64,000 nucleotides of DNA from Extensimonas vulgaris (GCF_003337425.1 NZ_QPJU01000002.1:310001-374000); one strand, 5' to 3'; counted from the stretch's first letter, positions 1 through 8,694 are shown. Program-made: numbers and translations. Notes: generated by a model from the letters alone, not told the origin.

Positions 1-226
1 CCTCGACCACCAAGGTGTCGCAATCGGTGATTTCGACCCCTTTGAGCTTGATGTTGGGCCCGACGATGAGCTTGCTGCCCTGGCTGTCGGGCGCGGTTTT
101 GGACATTGCGGCGCCGGCGCTTGCCGGCGCCGGCGCGCTGGAAGTGCCCGTGGCGGGCATGGTGCTGTGGCGCGATGCAAACGCATCGGGTTCACGTTTG
201 CCGAAAAAGGGGGATTGCACGGCCAT
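1..226 (-). CDS. Bactofilin (polymer-forming cytoskeletal protein), N-terminal part
   Basis: The gene runs off the left edge; only its first 75 codons are present. The start is the ATG at 224-226, preceded by a GAGGAG ribosome site about 5 bases upstream. The first 45 residues are a disordered Ala/Ser/Pro-rich tail. After that comes SKLIVGPNIKLKGVEITDCD, which matches the opening strands of the bactofilin beta-helix, where a small hydrophobic residue recurs every few positions. Bactofilins polymerise without nucleotide and organise cell-wall or envelope machinery. The assignment rests on this opening segment alone, so the C-terminal part and partner genes cannot be judged. Confidence 0.8.
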   Translation of the reverse strand, partial: MAVQSPFFGKREPDAFASRHSTMPATGTSSAPAPASAGAAMSKTAPDSQGSKLIVGPNIKLKGVEITDCDTLVVE

Positions 227-344
227 CGGTTCTCCTCGAAAAAGAACCTTCATCGTAGGCGCCGCGCCCCTTGGGAGTCCTGCCGCAACGCGCAAAAGCG
301 GTAAGCAAAGCGCTCGGTCGTTGCATGCGCTTACAAGCCTTGCG

Positions 345-510
345 CTAGTGCAGTGTTTGATGCTTGATGCGACAAATAAAACCGATGGATTTTTGGTCTG
401 GGCAAGGCGCAAACCGCAGCGATACCGGGTGGTATTGCGAGGATTTGCAACGCGGCCCGGGCCGAAAAGACGCGGTTTTATGTCGCAGATAGCGTCGAAC
501 ACTGCACTAG
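345..510. repeat. R3: 166-bp palindromic element bounded by CTAG
   Basis: The ends are CTAGTGCAGTGTT (345-357) and its exact complement (498-510). The arms stay imperfectly complementary for about 38 bases. A second inverted pair lies inside, around GCAAACCGCAGCGATACC and GGTATTGCGAGGATTTGC. There is no room for a transposase, so it looks like a non-autonomous miniature element. Its right CTAG (507-510) is also the left CTAG of the R1 copy that follows. Confidence 0.7.
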
Positions 511-675
511 GAGCCTGTCGGACTTTGGAATCGTCGGCTGCGAATGCGCCGCAGCGGCCCATTTTTTACCGTCTTCTTGCCCCATAGCACCACTATGGGG
601 CTGCGAATCCGGCAAAAACTGGCCTCGCTGGGGCACCTTCTCGCTTTCGACGCCCAAAGTCCGACAGGCTCCTAG
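507..675. repeat. R1 copy 1: 169-bp CTAG-bounded element
   Basis: The terminal inverted repeats are AGGAGCCTGTCGGACTTT and its complement, both inside CTAG. A central hairpin is formed by CCCCATAG and CTATGGGG. By eye it differs from the copy at 38912-39080 at only two positions. The minus strand reads open across the whole element. Confidence 0.85.
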
Positions 676-714
676 CACACAAGACGCTTTCGCCGCGTGG
701 CGCGGGCGGCGCTT

Positions 715-1491
715 TCAGAGCTTGCTGAAATCGGGGCGGCGCTTTTCGAGGAACGCGGTGAAGGCTTCGCGCGCGGCCGGGGCGGTGAGCAGGCGGCTGA
801 AGGTTTCAGCCTCTTCGGCGATGCGCTCGAGCACGGCGGGGGTTTGGCCTTTTTTGAGCAGGCGCTTGGTCTCGATGAGGGAGCTCAAGGGCTTGGCCGC
901 GAGCTTTTTCGCTTGCGCCTGGGCCAGCGCGTTGCATTCGGTGGGCGGCACCACGCGGTTGACCAGGCCGGCTTCGAGCGCGGCTTCGGCCAGGAAGGGC
1001 TCGCCGAACAACAGCGCCTCGGCCGCGCGGTGGTAGCCGAGGATTTGCGGCGCGAGCAGGCTGGAGCCGGCCTCGGGGCACAGGCCAAGGTTCACGAAAG
1101 GCATGGAAAACACCGCGTTGTCGCCCGCATAGACCAGGTCGCAATGAAAGAGCATGGTCGTGCCCAGGCCCACGGCCGGGCCGCAGACGGCGGCTATCAT
1201 GGGCTTGGAGAAGGTCGCGAGGCCGCGCAGCACGTCGAACACGGGCGCGGTTGGGCCGGCGGGCGGGCGCTCGAGGAAGTCGGCAATGTCGTTGCCCGCG
1301 CTGAACACGGTCGCGTCGCCCTGGAACACGAGCACGCGCACCTGCGGGTCGGCCTCGGCCGCAGCGAGCGTGGCGGCCAGCGTGGCGTACATGGCCGCAG
1401 TGAAGGCGTTTTTCTTGTCCACGCGGTGGAAGGTGATGGTGCACACGCCGGCTTCGGTGTGCTGCAGGATGTCCTGGTTGCTGGAGCTCAT
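715..1491 (-). CDS. Enoyl-CoA hydratase/isomerase family protein
   Basis: A 258-residue crotonase-fold enzyme of normal family length, expected to hydrate or isomerise 2-enoyl-CoA esters in the cytoplasm. The first oxyanion-hole strand is FSAGNDIADF (about residues 63-72) and the second is GPAVGLG (104-110). The LCPEAG segment keeps one candidate catalytic glutamate, E140. The position of the usual second glutamate is not clear, so an isomerase role is as likely as a hydratase. The gene follows a thioesterase by 56 bases on the same strand, and an acyl-CoA dehydrogenase lies further upstream. The three suggest acyl-CoA breakdown, with no visible clue to the substrate. The ATG at 1491 has no obvious ribosome site. 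Confidence 0.88.
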   Translation of the reverse strand: MSSSNQDILQHTEAGVCTITFHRVDKKNAFTAAMYATLAATLAAAEADPQVRVLVFQGDATVFSAGNDIADFLERPPAGPTAPVFDVLRGLATFSKPMIAAVCGPAVGLGTTMLFHCDLVYAGDNAVFSMPFVNLGLCPEAGSSLLAPQILGYHRAAEALLFGEPFLAEAALEAGLVNRVVPPTECNALAQAQAKKLAAKPLSSLIETKRLLKKGQTPAVLERIAEEAETFSRLLTAPAAREAFTAFLEKRRPDFSKL

Positions 1492-1547
1492 GGGGGGTTC
1501 TCAAAGGATGGGGGAAAGTGCGTGTCGTCCGCGGCTTCGTGCGGGCC

Positions 1548-2423
1548 TTATTCTTTGTAATAGACCACCTGGTGCGTGGTCGCGAGCATGGTGCCGGCTT
1601 CGTTCCACACCTGCGCGGTCTGGTCGAAAAAGCCGTTGCGAAACTCCTGTGCCTGTGCCTGGCCGAGCAGGTAGCCGGTGCCTGTGGCCGCGAGCTCCGT
1701 GCTGCCAGCGTGGAAATACACCGTCATCGACACCGTGCCAATGGGCACGCGGCGCGCGCGGCGCAAAAACAGGCGTGGAAAAAACAGGTCGCACAGCGCC
1801 GCGAGCGCGCAGAAGTCGAGCGGCCGCGGCGGCGCGTCGCGCATCCATAGCTGGGTGAGGCTGCTGTGGCCGTGGCTGTCGTCCCATACGCGCGGAAAGT
1901 CGCCGACGATCGCGCGCATCTCGTAGCGGTTGCGCCACTCCATGGGCACGCCGCCGCGTGCTTCGGCCAACACCTCGTGCGGGCGCGGCACGGGGGGCGC
2001 GGGCGTGTCGCTCACGCTCCAGGTTTCGCGCCGCGCCGCGGTCACGGCCGTGGCCGTGGTGGTGACGGCGAGCGCGCCGTTTGCGTCGGTCTGCAGCAGC
2101 GCCACGCTCCAGTGCTGCGTGGAGCGGTTGGTGCGCAGCGGCGTGGCCGCGGCGATGAACGGGCCGTCGGCCAGCGGGCCGGCAAAGTTCACGGTGAGGG
2201 CGAGCGGCTCGCCCAGGCGCTCGGGGTGCAGCATCACGGCGTTGAGCGCTTGCGCTGCGGTGATGCCGCCGAAAGGCCCGACCATGTTCGCGTAGCCCGG
2301 GTGCGTGCGGCCTTGCCAGTAGCGCGTGCCCGCATGGCCGGGCCAGCCTGCGGGTGCATCGCAGGGCGTGAAGGCCATGGCCTCGTCGAAAGGGTGTGGT
2401 GCAGCGGGGGTGGGGGTCGTCAA
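1548..2423 (-). CDS. Acyl-CoA thioesterase family protein (TesB-like double hotdog)
   Basis: About 291 residues, fitting the two-hotdog acyl-CoA thioesterase group. The N-terminal half carries HPGYANMVGPFGGITAAQAL, and the end resembles the VWNEAG...ATTHQVVYYK finish of TesB-like enzymes. The chosen start is a TTG at 2421-2423, because a GAGGAG ribosome site stands 8 bases before it. An in-frame ATG at 2513 would add 30 residues unlike the family. The enzyme should hydrolyse acyl-CoA to free acid and CoA. It lies between an acyl-CoA dehydrogenase and an enoyl-CoA hydratase on the same strand and probably removes or recycles acyl-CoAs in that pathway. Confidence 0.82.
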   Translation of the reverse strand: MTTPTPAAPHPFDEAMAFTPCDAPAGWPGHAGTRYWQGRTHPGYANMVGPFGGITAAQALNAVMLHPERLGEPLALTVNFAGPLADGPFIAAATPLRTNRSTQHWSVALLQTDANGALAVTTTATAVTAARRETWSVSDTPAPPVPRPHEVLAEARGGVPMEWRNRYEMRAIVGDFPRVWDDSHGHSSLTQLWMRDAPPRPLDFCALAALCDLFFPRLFLRRARRVPIGTVSMTVYFHAGSTELAATGTGYLLGQAQAQEFRNGFFDQTAQVWNEAGTMLATTHQVVYYKE

Positions 2424-2520
2424 AACGGGTCTCCTCGATCGGTGTAGGGAAGGCAAGGAATAGAGGCCGAGTATCAGCGCAATGCTGGAGTCCCGCACGC
2501 GGCATCGGCCCATTACTCTT

Positions 2521-2574
2521 TTAAAAATAGCTTGTAACGCTTGCTGGTAAAGGGCTAGAGGCCAAAATGGCTCT
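2521..2574 (+). repeat. R4 copy (family-wide AGCTNGTAACGC-type repeat)
   Basis: The segment reads AATAGCTTGTAACGCTTG, then GCTAGAGGCCAAAATGGC. It is close to the copy at 49120-49178, which has ATAGCTGTCTGCGCTT and GCTAGAGGCCAAAATGGC. The GCGC-like halves are inverted, giving a small stem. Confidence 0.6.
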
Positions 2575-2575
2575 C

Positions 2576-2753
2576 AACCCAGATTGTCCATTAGGACGCG
2601 GGATGATGGCGAGGCGGCTGGCGAGGCAGTTTGGTCGCGGCTGAGGAGTGCATGGCCGGGGCCATGAACGACGAAGCCGCGGCCAAAATGACCGGCAGAC
2701 GTCCACCAGCGCCCGCGTAGGCGCGCAGCGCCGCCTCATGGACAATCTGGGTT
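2576..2753. repeat. R2 copy 1: 178-bp palindromic element
   Basis: The ends are AACCCAGATTGTCCAT and the near-complement ATGGACAATCTGGGTT. Inside is a hairpin around GCATGGCC/GGCCATG. The element ends 3 bases from the stop codon of the acyl-CoA dehydrogenase, so it may serve as its transcript end. Other copies are at 5414-5591 and 10147-10324. Confidence 0.85.
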
Positions 2754-2756
2754 CAA

Positions 2757-4565
2757 TCATTCGGCCAGCGCCGCCTCGGTGTCCATCAGCACCTGGCTGC
2801 CCGAGCGCGCGCTGCGCATGAGCGCGGCGGTTTCGGGGAAGAGGCGCGCGAAGTAAAAGCGCGCCGTCTGCAGCTTGGCGCGGTAAAACGGTTCGGCATG
2901 GCCCGCGGCGATCTGGCGCAGCGCCGCTTGCGCCATGCGCGCAAACAGGTAGCCGAACACCAGGTGCCCGGCCACGCGCAGGTAGTCAGTCGCGGCGGCG
3001 CCCACTTCTTCCGGGTTCTGCATGGCTTTCATGCCGATTTCGGTCGTGAACTGGGTCATTTTTTCGCCCAGGCCCGCCAGCGGCTGGATGAATTCGGCCA
3101 TTTGCGGGTTCGCGGCTTCCTGCTGCGCCAGCGCGGCCACGAGCTTGCCGAACTTGCGCAGCGTCGCGCCCTGGTTGGCGAGCACCTTGCGCCCGAGCAG
3201 ATCGAGCGCCTGGATGCCGTTCGTGCCCTCGTAGATCATGTTGATGCGCGCATCGCGCACGAATTGCTCCATGCCCCACTCCTTGATGTAGCCGTGGCCA
3301 CCGAAGACCTGCTGGCACAGCGTGGTGGCCTGGTAGCCGTTGTCGGTGAGGAAGGCCTTGGCGATGGGCGTAAGCAACGCGACGAGCTCGGCGCTTTCGG
3401 CGCGCACCTTCTCGTCGGGGTGGTGCAGCTCCTTGTCCACGAGCAGCGCACAGTAGATCGCGAGCGCGCGTCCGCCCTCGGCCCAGGCCTTGGCCGTGAG
3501 CAGCATGCGCCGCACGTCGGGGTGCACGATGATGGGGTCGGCGGGCTGGTCCTTGGCCTTGGGGCCCGAGAGGCTGCGCATCTGCAGGCGCTCCTTGGCG
3601 TAGGCCAGCGCGTTCTGGTAGGCCACCTCGGTCAGGCCCAGCGACTGCACGCCCACGCCCAGGCGCGCGGCGTTCATCATCACGAACATCGCGGCCAGCC
3701 CCTTGTGCGGCTCACCCACCAGGCTGCCCGTGGCGCCGTCGAGCACCATCTGGCAGGTGGCGCTCGCGCGTATGCCCATTTTGTGTTCGAGGCCGCCGCA
3801 GTAGATCGCATTGCGCGCGCCAAGGCTGCCGTCGGCCTGCGGCAGAAATTTGGGCACGACGAACAGGCTGATGCCCTTGCTGCCCGCAGGTGCGTCGGGC
3901 AGGCGCGCGAGCACCAGGTGCACGATGTTTTCCGCCAGGTCGTGCTCGCCCGCGCTGATGAAAATCTTGGTGCCGGTGAGCTTGTAGCTGCCATCGGGTT
4001 GCGGCTCGGCGCGCGTCTTGAGCAGGCCCAGGTCGGTGCCGCAGTGGGGCTCGGTCAGGCACATGGTGGCCGTCCAGTGCCCGCTCGTGAGCCGCGGCAG
4101 GTACAGCTGCTTTTGCTCGGGCGTGCCGTGCGTGTGCAGGCATTCGTAGGCGCCATGCGAGAGGCCGGGGTACATGGTCCAGGCCTGGTTCGCGGCGTTG
4201 AGCATTTCATAAAAGCACTGGTTGATGACCATGGGCAGCCCTTGGCCGCCGTAAGCCGGGTCGCACGACAGCGCAGGCCAGCCGCCGGCCACGTACTGCG
4301 CGTAAGCCTCCTTGAAGCCGGTCGGCGTGCGCACGGCGTGCGTCGCTGGGTCGAGCGTGCAGCCCTCGGTGTCGCCGCTCATGTTGAGCGGGAAAATCAC
4401 CTCGGCGGCGAACTTGCCGCCTTCTTCGAGCACGGCGCGCAGCGTGTCGGCGTCGAAATCGGCGTAGGGCGGCATGGCTTTGAGCTCGTCGCTGAGTCCG
4501 AAGACTTCGTGCAGGACGAATTCGATGTCGCGCAAGGGCGGGGTGTAAGTCGGCATGGTGCTCAT
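2757..4565 (-). CDS. Acyl-CoA dehydrogenase, DmdC-type long form
   Basis: A 602-residue FAD enzyme, about 200 residues longer than short acyl-CoA dehydrogenases. This is typical of the subgroup that includes 3-methylmercaptopropionyl-CoA dehydrogenase. The opening YTPPLRDIEFVLHEV is characteristic of that subgroup. The substrate loop has CLTEPHCGTDLG, the middle has QVFGGHGYIKEWGMEQ, and IYEGTNGIQ supplies the likely catalytic base E446. It should introduce the 2,3 double bond into an acyl-CoA and pass electrons to ETF. Substrate cannot be told from sequence; these proteins are often named by homology without test. The start ATG overlaps the stop of the upstream TetR gene (ATGA), implying joint transcription and regulator control. 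Confidence 0.9.
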   Translation of the reverse strand: MSTMPTYTPPLRDIEFVLHEVFGLSDELKAMPPYADFDADTLRAVLEEGGKFAAEVIFPLNMSGDTEGCTLDPATHAVRTPTGFKEAYAQYVAGGWPALSCDPAYGGQGLPMVINQCFYEMLNAANQAWTMYPGLSHGAYECLHTHGTPEQKQLYLPRLTSGHWTATMCLTEPHCGTDLGLLKTRAEPQPDGSYKLTGTKIFISAGEHDLAENIVHLVLARLPDAPAGSKGISLFVVPKFLPQADGSLGARNAIYCGGLEHKMGIRASATCQMVLDGATGSLVGEPHKGLAAMFVMMNAARLGVGVQSLGLTEVAYQNALAYAKERLQMRSLSGPKAKDQPADPIIVHPDVRRMLLTAKAWAEGGRALAIYCALLVDKELHHPDEKVRAESAELVALLTPIAKAFLTDNGYQATTLCQQVFGGHGYIKEWGMEQFVRDARINMIYEGTNGIQALDLLGRKVLANQGATLRKFGKLVAALAQQEAANPQMAEFIQPLAGLGEKMTQFTTEIGMKAMQNPEEVGAAATDYLRVAGHLVFGYLFARMAQAALRQIAAGHAEPFYRAKLQTARFYFARLFPETAALMRSARSGSQVLMDTEAALAE

Positions 4566-5269
4566 TCCTTGGGAGTGGAGGGTGAAGGTAAAACCTGCAT
4601 TGGTGGCACTTTTGCACCATAACGCTGCAGGATGTGGTCAAAGCCCGTGAGCGCGCGCGTGAGCGATCCGGGCGTCTGTAAAAAGCGCGCCTCGTAGTGC
4701 AGCGCGAGGATCAGGCCGTGGATTTCGAACAGCATTTGCTCCTCGTCCGTGTCGGCGCGCAACTCGCCGCACTCCTTGCATTGCACGATCGCGCGCTTCA
4801 GGGCCGCGTGCCAGGTGCGCACCGAAGACGCGAGCGCGTCGCGCACGGGGCCGGGGCGGTCGTCGAATTCGACCGCGCCGCTGATGTAGATGCAGCCCGA
4901 GTCGATCTCGACCGAGGTGCGCGCCATCCAGCGCTCGAACAGCGCACGCAGACGCGCCACGCCGCGCGGCGCCTGCAAGGCGGGGTAGAACACCTCTTGC
5001 TCGAAGCGCGCGTGGTATTCGCGGATCACCGAGATCTGCAACTCCTCGCGCGAGCCGAAGTGCGCGAACACGCCCGACTTGCTCATGCCCATGAGCTCGG
5101 CCAGCGCCCCCATCGAGAGCCCTTCGAGCCCGATGTGCGTCGCCAGCCCCAGCGCCGCATCGACGATCGCGGCCTTGGTCTGCCGGCCTTTTTGCAAGGC
5201 GCGCGCGGCGCTGGGCTTGGCAGCGCGTGGTTTCGTGGCCAGGAGGCGGGGTTTGGGCGGTGCGGACAT
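4562..5269 (-). CDS. TetR/AcrR family transcriptional regulator
   Basis: About 235 residues from the ATG at 5269. An upstream in-frame start at 5305 would place the operator-like palindrome inside the gene and is less likely. The N-terminal DNA-binding domain follows a basic tail: KAAIVDAALGLATHIGLEGL, then the helix-turn-helix SMGALAELMGMSKSGVFAHF. The C-terminal ligand domain resembles the TetR_C group often linked to fatty-acid or aromatic acyl-CoA genes. Its stop overlaps the acyl-CoA dehydrogenase start. A 24-base palindrome stands 5 bases before the start codon, so it probably represses its own operon and is released by an acyl-CoA-type effector. The effector is inference. Confidence 0.88.
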   Translation of the reverse strand: MSAPPKPRLLATKPRAAKPSAARALQKGRQTKAAIVDAALGLATHIGLEGLSMGALAELMGMSKSGVFAHFGSREELQISVIREYHARFEQEVFYPALQAPRGVARLRALFERWMARTSVEIDSGCIYISGAVEFDDRPGPVRDALASSVRTWHAALKRAIVQCKECGELRADTDEEQMLFEIHGLILALHYEARFLQTPGSLTRALTGFDHILQRYGAKVPPMQVLPSPSTPKE

Positions 5270-5274
5270 GGTAA

Positions 5275-5298
5275 AAAATAGAACGACCGTGCTATTTT
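5275..5298. promoter_or_regulatory. Palindromic operator candidate for the TetR operon
   Basis: The sequence is AAAATAG-A-ACG-AC-CGT-G-CTATTTT, a dyad with only one mismatched pair outside its centre. It lies immediately upstream of the TetR start at 5269, where binding would block initiation. Size and position suit a TetR-family operator. Confidence 0.65.
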
Positions 5299-5364
5299 GC
5301 CGCAAGTCCGCTGCGGGTCAGTCGCGTCCCCCCGGGCGCGCGCAAGTCGCCGGGGCGAAAAGAT

Positions 5365-5413
5365 CGAAAAAAATGCGCTTTAGCCCAGGAATGGCAAGCG
5401 TTGATTGCTATTC
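5365..5413 (-). repeat. R4-like copy, divergent
   Basis: Read on the minus strand it has AATAGCAATCAACGCTTGCC and then GGGCTAAAGCGCATTTTT. This keeps the ATAGC, CGCTTG and AAGCGC landmarks of the other copies, but with many changes. Confidence 0.4.
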
Positions 5414-5591
5414 AACCCAGATTGTTCGTTAGGACGCGGGATGGTGGCGAGGCGGCTGGCGTGGCAGTTTGGTCGCGGGTGAGAAGTCCATGGCCGGTGC
5501 CATGGACGCCGAAGCCGCGGCCAAAATGACCGGCAGACGTCCGCCAACGCCTGCGTAGGTGCGCAGCACCGCCTAATGGGCAATCTGGGTT
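5414..5591. repeat. R2 copy 2: 178-bp palindromic element
   Basis: The ends are AACCCAGATTGTTCGTTAGG and the complement-like CCTAATGGGCAATCTGGGTT. The internal hairpin GTCCATGGC-CGGT-GCCATGGAC is perfect in this copy. Confidence 0.85.
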
Positions 5592-5689
5592 CAATAGATA
5601 GAAAAAGGCCCTTGTCCTGGTTTGACTTTCGGCCTCGGCGCCTGCAGGTGCCTGTTGGCATCGCAGGCCGGCAGTGCCACGGAATAAGC

Positions 5690-5748
5690 ATCAAATCGAC
5701 CGCAAACCAAGGCGCCATAGGCGTTGGCAGCTATCAAAAAAGCATTTT
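5690..5748 (-). repeat. R4 copy
   Basis: The minus strand reads TTTTTTGATAGCTGCCAACGC, followed by GGCGCCTTGGTTTGCGG. This is the same TGATAGCTG core as the other copies. Confidence 0.55.
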
Positions 5749-5781
5749 CGAGCCGTCCGGCAGGTGCGCTGCAGGGCCTCT

Positions 5782-6672
5782 TCAATGGCTGCGGATCATG
5801 GTGCCGTAGGCTTGGTCGGTCAGGATTTCGAGCAGCATCGCATGCGGCACGCGCCCGTCGATGATGTGCACGGCGTGCACGCCCGCCTTGGCGGCGTCGA
5901 GCGCGCCGGAGATTTTGGGCAGCATCCCGCCCGAGATGGTGCCGTCGGCAAACAGGGCGTCGATCTCGCGCGCCGTGAGGTCGGTGAGCAGGCGGCCTTC
6001 CTTGTCGAGCACACCCGGGGTGTTGGTCAGCAGCATGAGCTTTTCGGCCTGCAGCACCACCGCGAGCTTGCTCGCGACCACGTCGGCGTTGATGTTGTAG
6101 CTCTCGTTGTTCTCGCCAAAGCCGATCGGGCTGATGACGGGGATGAAGGCGTCGTCCTGCAGCGCCTTGACCACGCTGGGGTCAATGGCCACGATGTCGC
6201 CGACCTGGCCCACGTCGTGCTCGATGCTCGGGTCTTTGGTGTCGAGCATGCGCAGCTTTTGCGCGCGGATCATGCCGCCGTCGCGCCCCGTGAGGCCCAC
6301 GGCCTTGCCGCCGGCCTGGTTGATCAGGCCCACGATGTCCTGCTGCACCTCGCCGGCCAGCACCCATTCGACCACTTCCATGGTCTCGGCGTCGGTCACG
6401 CGCATGCCCTGGATGAATTCGCCCTTCTTGCCCAGCCGCTGCAGCGCCGTCTCTATCTGCGGGCCGCCGCCGTGCACCACCACGGGGTTCATGCCCACGA
6501 GCTTGAGCAGCACCACGTCCTCGGCAAAATCGGCCTGCAGCGCCGGGTCGGTCATGGCGTTGCCGCCGTACTTGATGACGATGGTCTTGCCGTGGAACTT
6601 GCGGATGTAGGGCAGCGCCTGGGCGAGGATTTCTGCCTTGTCGCGCGGGGAAATCGAGAGCAGGTCGGTCAT
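5782..6672 (-). CDS. argB: Acetylglutamate kinase
   Basis: A 296-residue enzyme of usual length that phosphorylates N-acetylglutamate in the second step of arginine synthesis. The glycine-rich phosphate-binding start is [12 protein letters not shown], the acetylglutamate-site loop is [10 protein letters not shown], and the C-terminal part carries [12 protein letters not shown] and [13 protein letters not shown], all standard for ArgB. The ATG at 6672 gives the normal [20 protein letters not shown] opening; the frame stays open far upstream, but that extension has no family support. No other arg gene is near. It lies 71 bases after a glycosyltransferase on the same strand. Confidence 0.96.
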   Translation of the reverse strand: MTDLLSISPRDKAEILAQALPYIRKFHGKTIVIKYGGNAMTDPALQADFAEDVVLLKLVGMNPVVVHGGGPQIETALQRLGKKGEFIQGMRVTDAETMEVVEWVLAGEVQQDIVGLINQAGGKAVGLTGRDGGMIRAQKLRMLDTKDPSIEHDVGQVGDIVAIDPSVVKALQDDAFIPVISPIGFGENNESYNINADVVASKLAVVLQAEKLMLLTNTPGVLDKEGRLLTDLTAREIDALFADGTISGGMLPKISGALDAAKAGVHAVHIIDGRVPHAMLLEILTDQAYGTMIRSH

Positions 6673-6743
6673 GGCGGCGGGCCGTTCGGTGGTTGATGCA
6701 CAAAGCGCAAATTGTGCCGCATCGCCATGACGGCAAAAGCGGT

Positions 6744-7844
6744 TCAACGCTGCAGCCAGGGCGGCACCTTGAAGCGCACGATGGTCAGGTAGGCCGCCAC
6801 ATAGAGCACGACGAACAGCAGGCAAAACGCCATGAGCACCGGCGTATTGCCCCAAAACAGCACCGCCGGCGCCACCGAGAGCATGGTGAAGCCCCACAGA
6901 TAGGGCGCGGTGCGGTTGTTGCGCATCAGCATGCGCCGCGCCTCGTCGTCGTGGAACACGCTGCGCACGATGCGCCGGTAGATCAGCTGGTGAAAATGCA
7001 GCGCATCGGCCACGCCCGGCGACACCCCGCGCGCGAGCTTGCGGTAGATCGAAAACAGCGTCTCCCACACCGGGTAGATGAGCAGCAGCATGGGAAACCA
7101 CGGCGACACCTGCGGGTGGCGCTGCACCAGCGCGATGCTTGCGAGCGCGATCACCACGCCCCAGAGGTAGGCGCCGCCGTCGCCGGCAAACAACACGCCG
7201 CGCGGGTAGTTCCACAGCAAAAAGCCGGCCGTCACGGCCGCCGTGGACACCATGAGCGCCGCGAGCGCGCGGTCGCCCACCTGCAGCGCCACGTGCGCGA
7301 GCGCGAGGCACACGATCAGCGCCACCATGCCGGCCAGGCCGTTGTAGCCGTCGATGATGTTGAACGCATGCGGCAGGCCCGCGACCGCGAGCAGCGCGAT
7401 GCCTGCGCCCAGCCACGGCGCGGCGGCGAGCAGCGCATCCAGCCAGGGCAGCCCCAGGCGCGGCACGGCAAGGCCCAGCCAGGCAACGGCGAGCACCGCC
7501 GAGACGCCGGTCAAGACCAGGCGCGAGCGCACCGGCAGGCGCTGCGTCAGGTCTTCGGCGATGCCGCCAAGCACCGCGGGCAGCAGCGTCACGAGCCACG
7601 CGCCCACCCAGCTGCCGAGGTACAAGTTGCTGACATTGCCGGCGCTGGTGTGCCAGATGCCCAGCAGCCAGCTGCAAGCGAGGCCGAGCAGCATTGCCGC
7701 ACCCCCGAGGCGCGGCACGTCGCCCGAATGAAAGCGCTGCGGCACATTCTGGCCGTAGCGTTGCGCATGGCCGCGCAGCCAGCGCACAACCAAGCCCGAA
7801 GACAGCCAAGCCACAAAAAAGGCCACCAGGGACAACCAAATCAT
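6744..7844 (-). CDS. WecA/MraY-family glycosyl-1-phosphate transferase
   Basis: A 366-residue, very hydrophobic inner-membrane protein with roughly ten transmembrane stretches. It belongs to the polyprenyl-phosphate N-acetylhexosamine-1-phosphate transferase superfamily. The cytoplasmic-loop signatures are [12 protein letters not shown] (Mg and nucleotide site), [11 protein letters not shown] and the later [12 protein letters not shown] histidine loop. It should load a sugar phosphate onto undecaprenyl phosphate to begin a surface glycan. No other glycan genes are beside it, so the sugar and product are unknown. It is transcribed away from the metallophosphoesterase, with an 82-base shared upstream region. 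Confidence 0.88.
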   Translation of the reverse strand: MIWLSLVAFFVAWLSSGLVVRWLRGHAQRYGQNVPQRFHSGDVPRLGGAAMLLGLACSWLLGIWHTSAGNVSNLYLGSWVGAWLVTLLPAVLGGIAEDLTQRLPVRSRLVLTGVSAVLAVAWLGLAVPRLGLPWLDALLAAAPWLGAGIALLAVAGLPHAFNIIDGYNGLAGMVALIVCLALAHVALQVGDRALAALMVSTAAVTAGFLLWNYPRGVLFAGDGGAYLWGVVIALASIALVQRHPQVSPWFPMLLLIYPVWETLFSIYRKLARGVSPGVADALHFHQLIYRRIVRSVFHDDEARRMLMRNNRTAPYLWGFTMLSVAPAVLFWGNTPVLMAFCLLFVVLYVAAYLTIVRFKVPPWLQR

Positions 7845-7926
7845 GCGCCGATGGTAACGGAGCCGGCGAGCGTGGCGTCACCCATGCTTGCCGCACGCTG
7901 CAGCTGCCGAGGTTACGATCAATGCC

Positions 7927-8694
7927 GTGAAACTCGCCTTATTGTCCGATCTGCACGCCAATCGCCAGGCTTTCGATGCCTGCCTGGCGCACGCGCGCGC
8001 ACAAGGCGCCGAGCGCTTTGCGCTGCTCGGCGACCTCGTGGGTTACGGCGCCGATCCACGCTACGTGGTGCAGCAGGCGATGGCGCTCGCGGCGCAGGGC
8101 GCTTTGCTCGTGCAAGGCAACCACGATGCGCAGGCCGTGCGTCCTCAGCCGGCAGCGGCGCAGCAGGCCCCTTCGATGGCGGCGCTGAGCGCGGCCTGGA
8201 CGCATGCGCAGCTTGTTGCCGAAGAGCGCGACTTCCTCGCGGCGCTGCCGCTCACGGCGGTGGTCGATGGCATCTTGCTGGTGCACGCCACCGCCGATGC
8301 GCCCGAGCGCTGGCGCTACGCAGACAACGCGGTGGTCGCGCAGCAAAGCCTGGACGCCGCCACGCAGCACCCGGGTGTGCAGCACGTGTTTTGCGGCCAT
8401 GTGCACCAGCAAAGCCTTTTTTACCGCGGCACGGGGCGCAGCCTGATGCGCTTTGCACCGGTGGCGGGCGTGGCTATCCCGGTTGCGCCGCACCGGCAGT
8501 GGCTGGCCACCGTGGGCTCGGTCGGGCAGCCGCGCGACGGCGATGCGCGCGCCATGTACGCCTTGCTCGACACGCGCGCCTGGCTGCTGCGCTTCGAGCG
8601 CGTGGCGTACGACCATGCGGCGGCGGCTGCGGCGATCCGTGCCACGGGCGCGCTGCCGGAGTTTTTCGCCCAGCGGCTGGAGCGTGGGCAATGA
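7927..8694 (+). CDS. Calcineurin-like metallophosphoesterase
   Basis: About 255 residues from the GTG at 7927; a TTG at 7888 in the same frame is the alternative. The two-metal phosphoesterase motifs appear in order: SDLHAN, GDLVGYG, GNHDA, LVHAT and GHVHQQ. This matches the YfcE/MJ0936-type single-domain family, whose members hydrolyse phosphodiesters or phosphoproteins. Its stop overlaps the start of the protein kinase gene (ATGA), so the two are translated together. This makes it a candidate partner phosphatase for the kinase or its targets. The actual substrate is not shown by the sequence. Confidence 0.87.
   Translation: MKLALLSDLHANRQAFDACLAHARAQGAERFALLGDLVGYGADPRYVVQQAMALAAQGALLVQGNHDAQAVRPQPAAAQQAPSMAALSAAWTHAQLVAEERDFLAALPLTAVVDGILLVHATADAPERWRYADNAVVAQQSLDAATQHPGVQHVFCGHVHQQSLFYRGTGRSLMRFAPVAGVAIPVAPHRQWLATVGSVGQPRDGDARAMYALLDTRAWLLRFERVAYDHAAAAAAIRATGALPEFFAQRLERGQ

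Larger units (their letters stand above)
227..714. other. Gene-free stretch holding elements R3 and R1
   Basis: No convincing gene lies between the bactofilin and the enoyl-CoA hydratase. Positions 227-344 show nothing recognisable beyond the bactofilin ribosome site. Positions 345-675 are two palindromic elements placed end to end. The last 40 bases are a plain spacer. Confidence 0.7.
2424..2756. other. Gene-free stretch holding R4 and R2 repeats
   Basis: The spacer between the dehydrogenase stop and the thioesterase start consists of a short leader, one R4 repeat (2521-2574) and one R2 element (2576-2753). No gene of its own was seen. Confidence 0.7.
5299..5781. other. Gene-free stretch with R4, R2 and R4 repeats
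   Basis: Between the TetR promoter and the argB stop there is an R4-like repeat (5365-5413), a full R2 element (5414-5591) and a second R4 repeat (5690-5748). No gene is supported. Confidence 0.65.

Noticed and set aside
478-678. A 66-codon minus-strand ORF covering R1 copy 1
   Set aside because: The open frame is a property of the repeat itself, recurring in other copies, and has no ribosome site. It is not treated as a gene here.
2898-4622. 574-codon open frame antisense to the acyl-CoA dehydrogenase, and similar long antisense frames elsewhere (for example 6693-8690 and 32250-35102)
   Set aside because: They are histidine-, alanine- and arginine-rich, overlap well-recognised genes and match the pattern of GC-rich antisense frames.
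6673-7896. N-terminal extension of argB to a 704-residue protein
   Set aside because: The extra residues overlap the glycosyltransferase in another frame and resemble no protein; the family start is at 6672.
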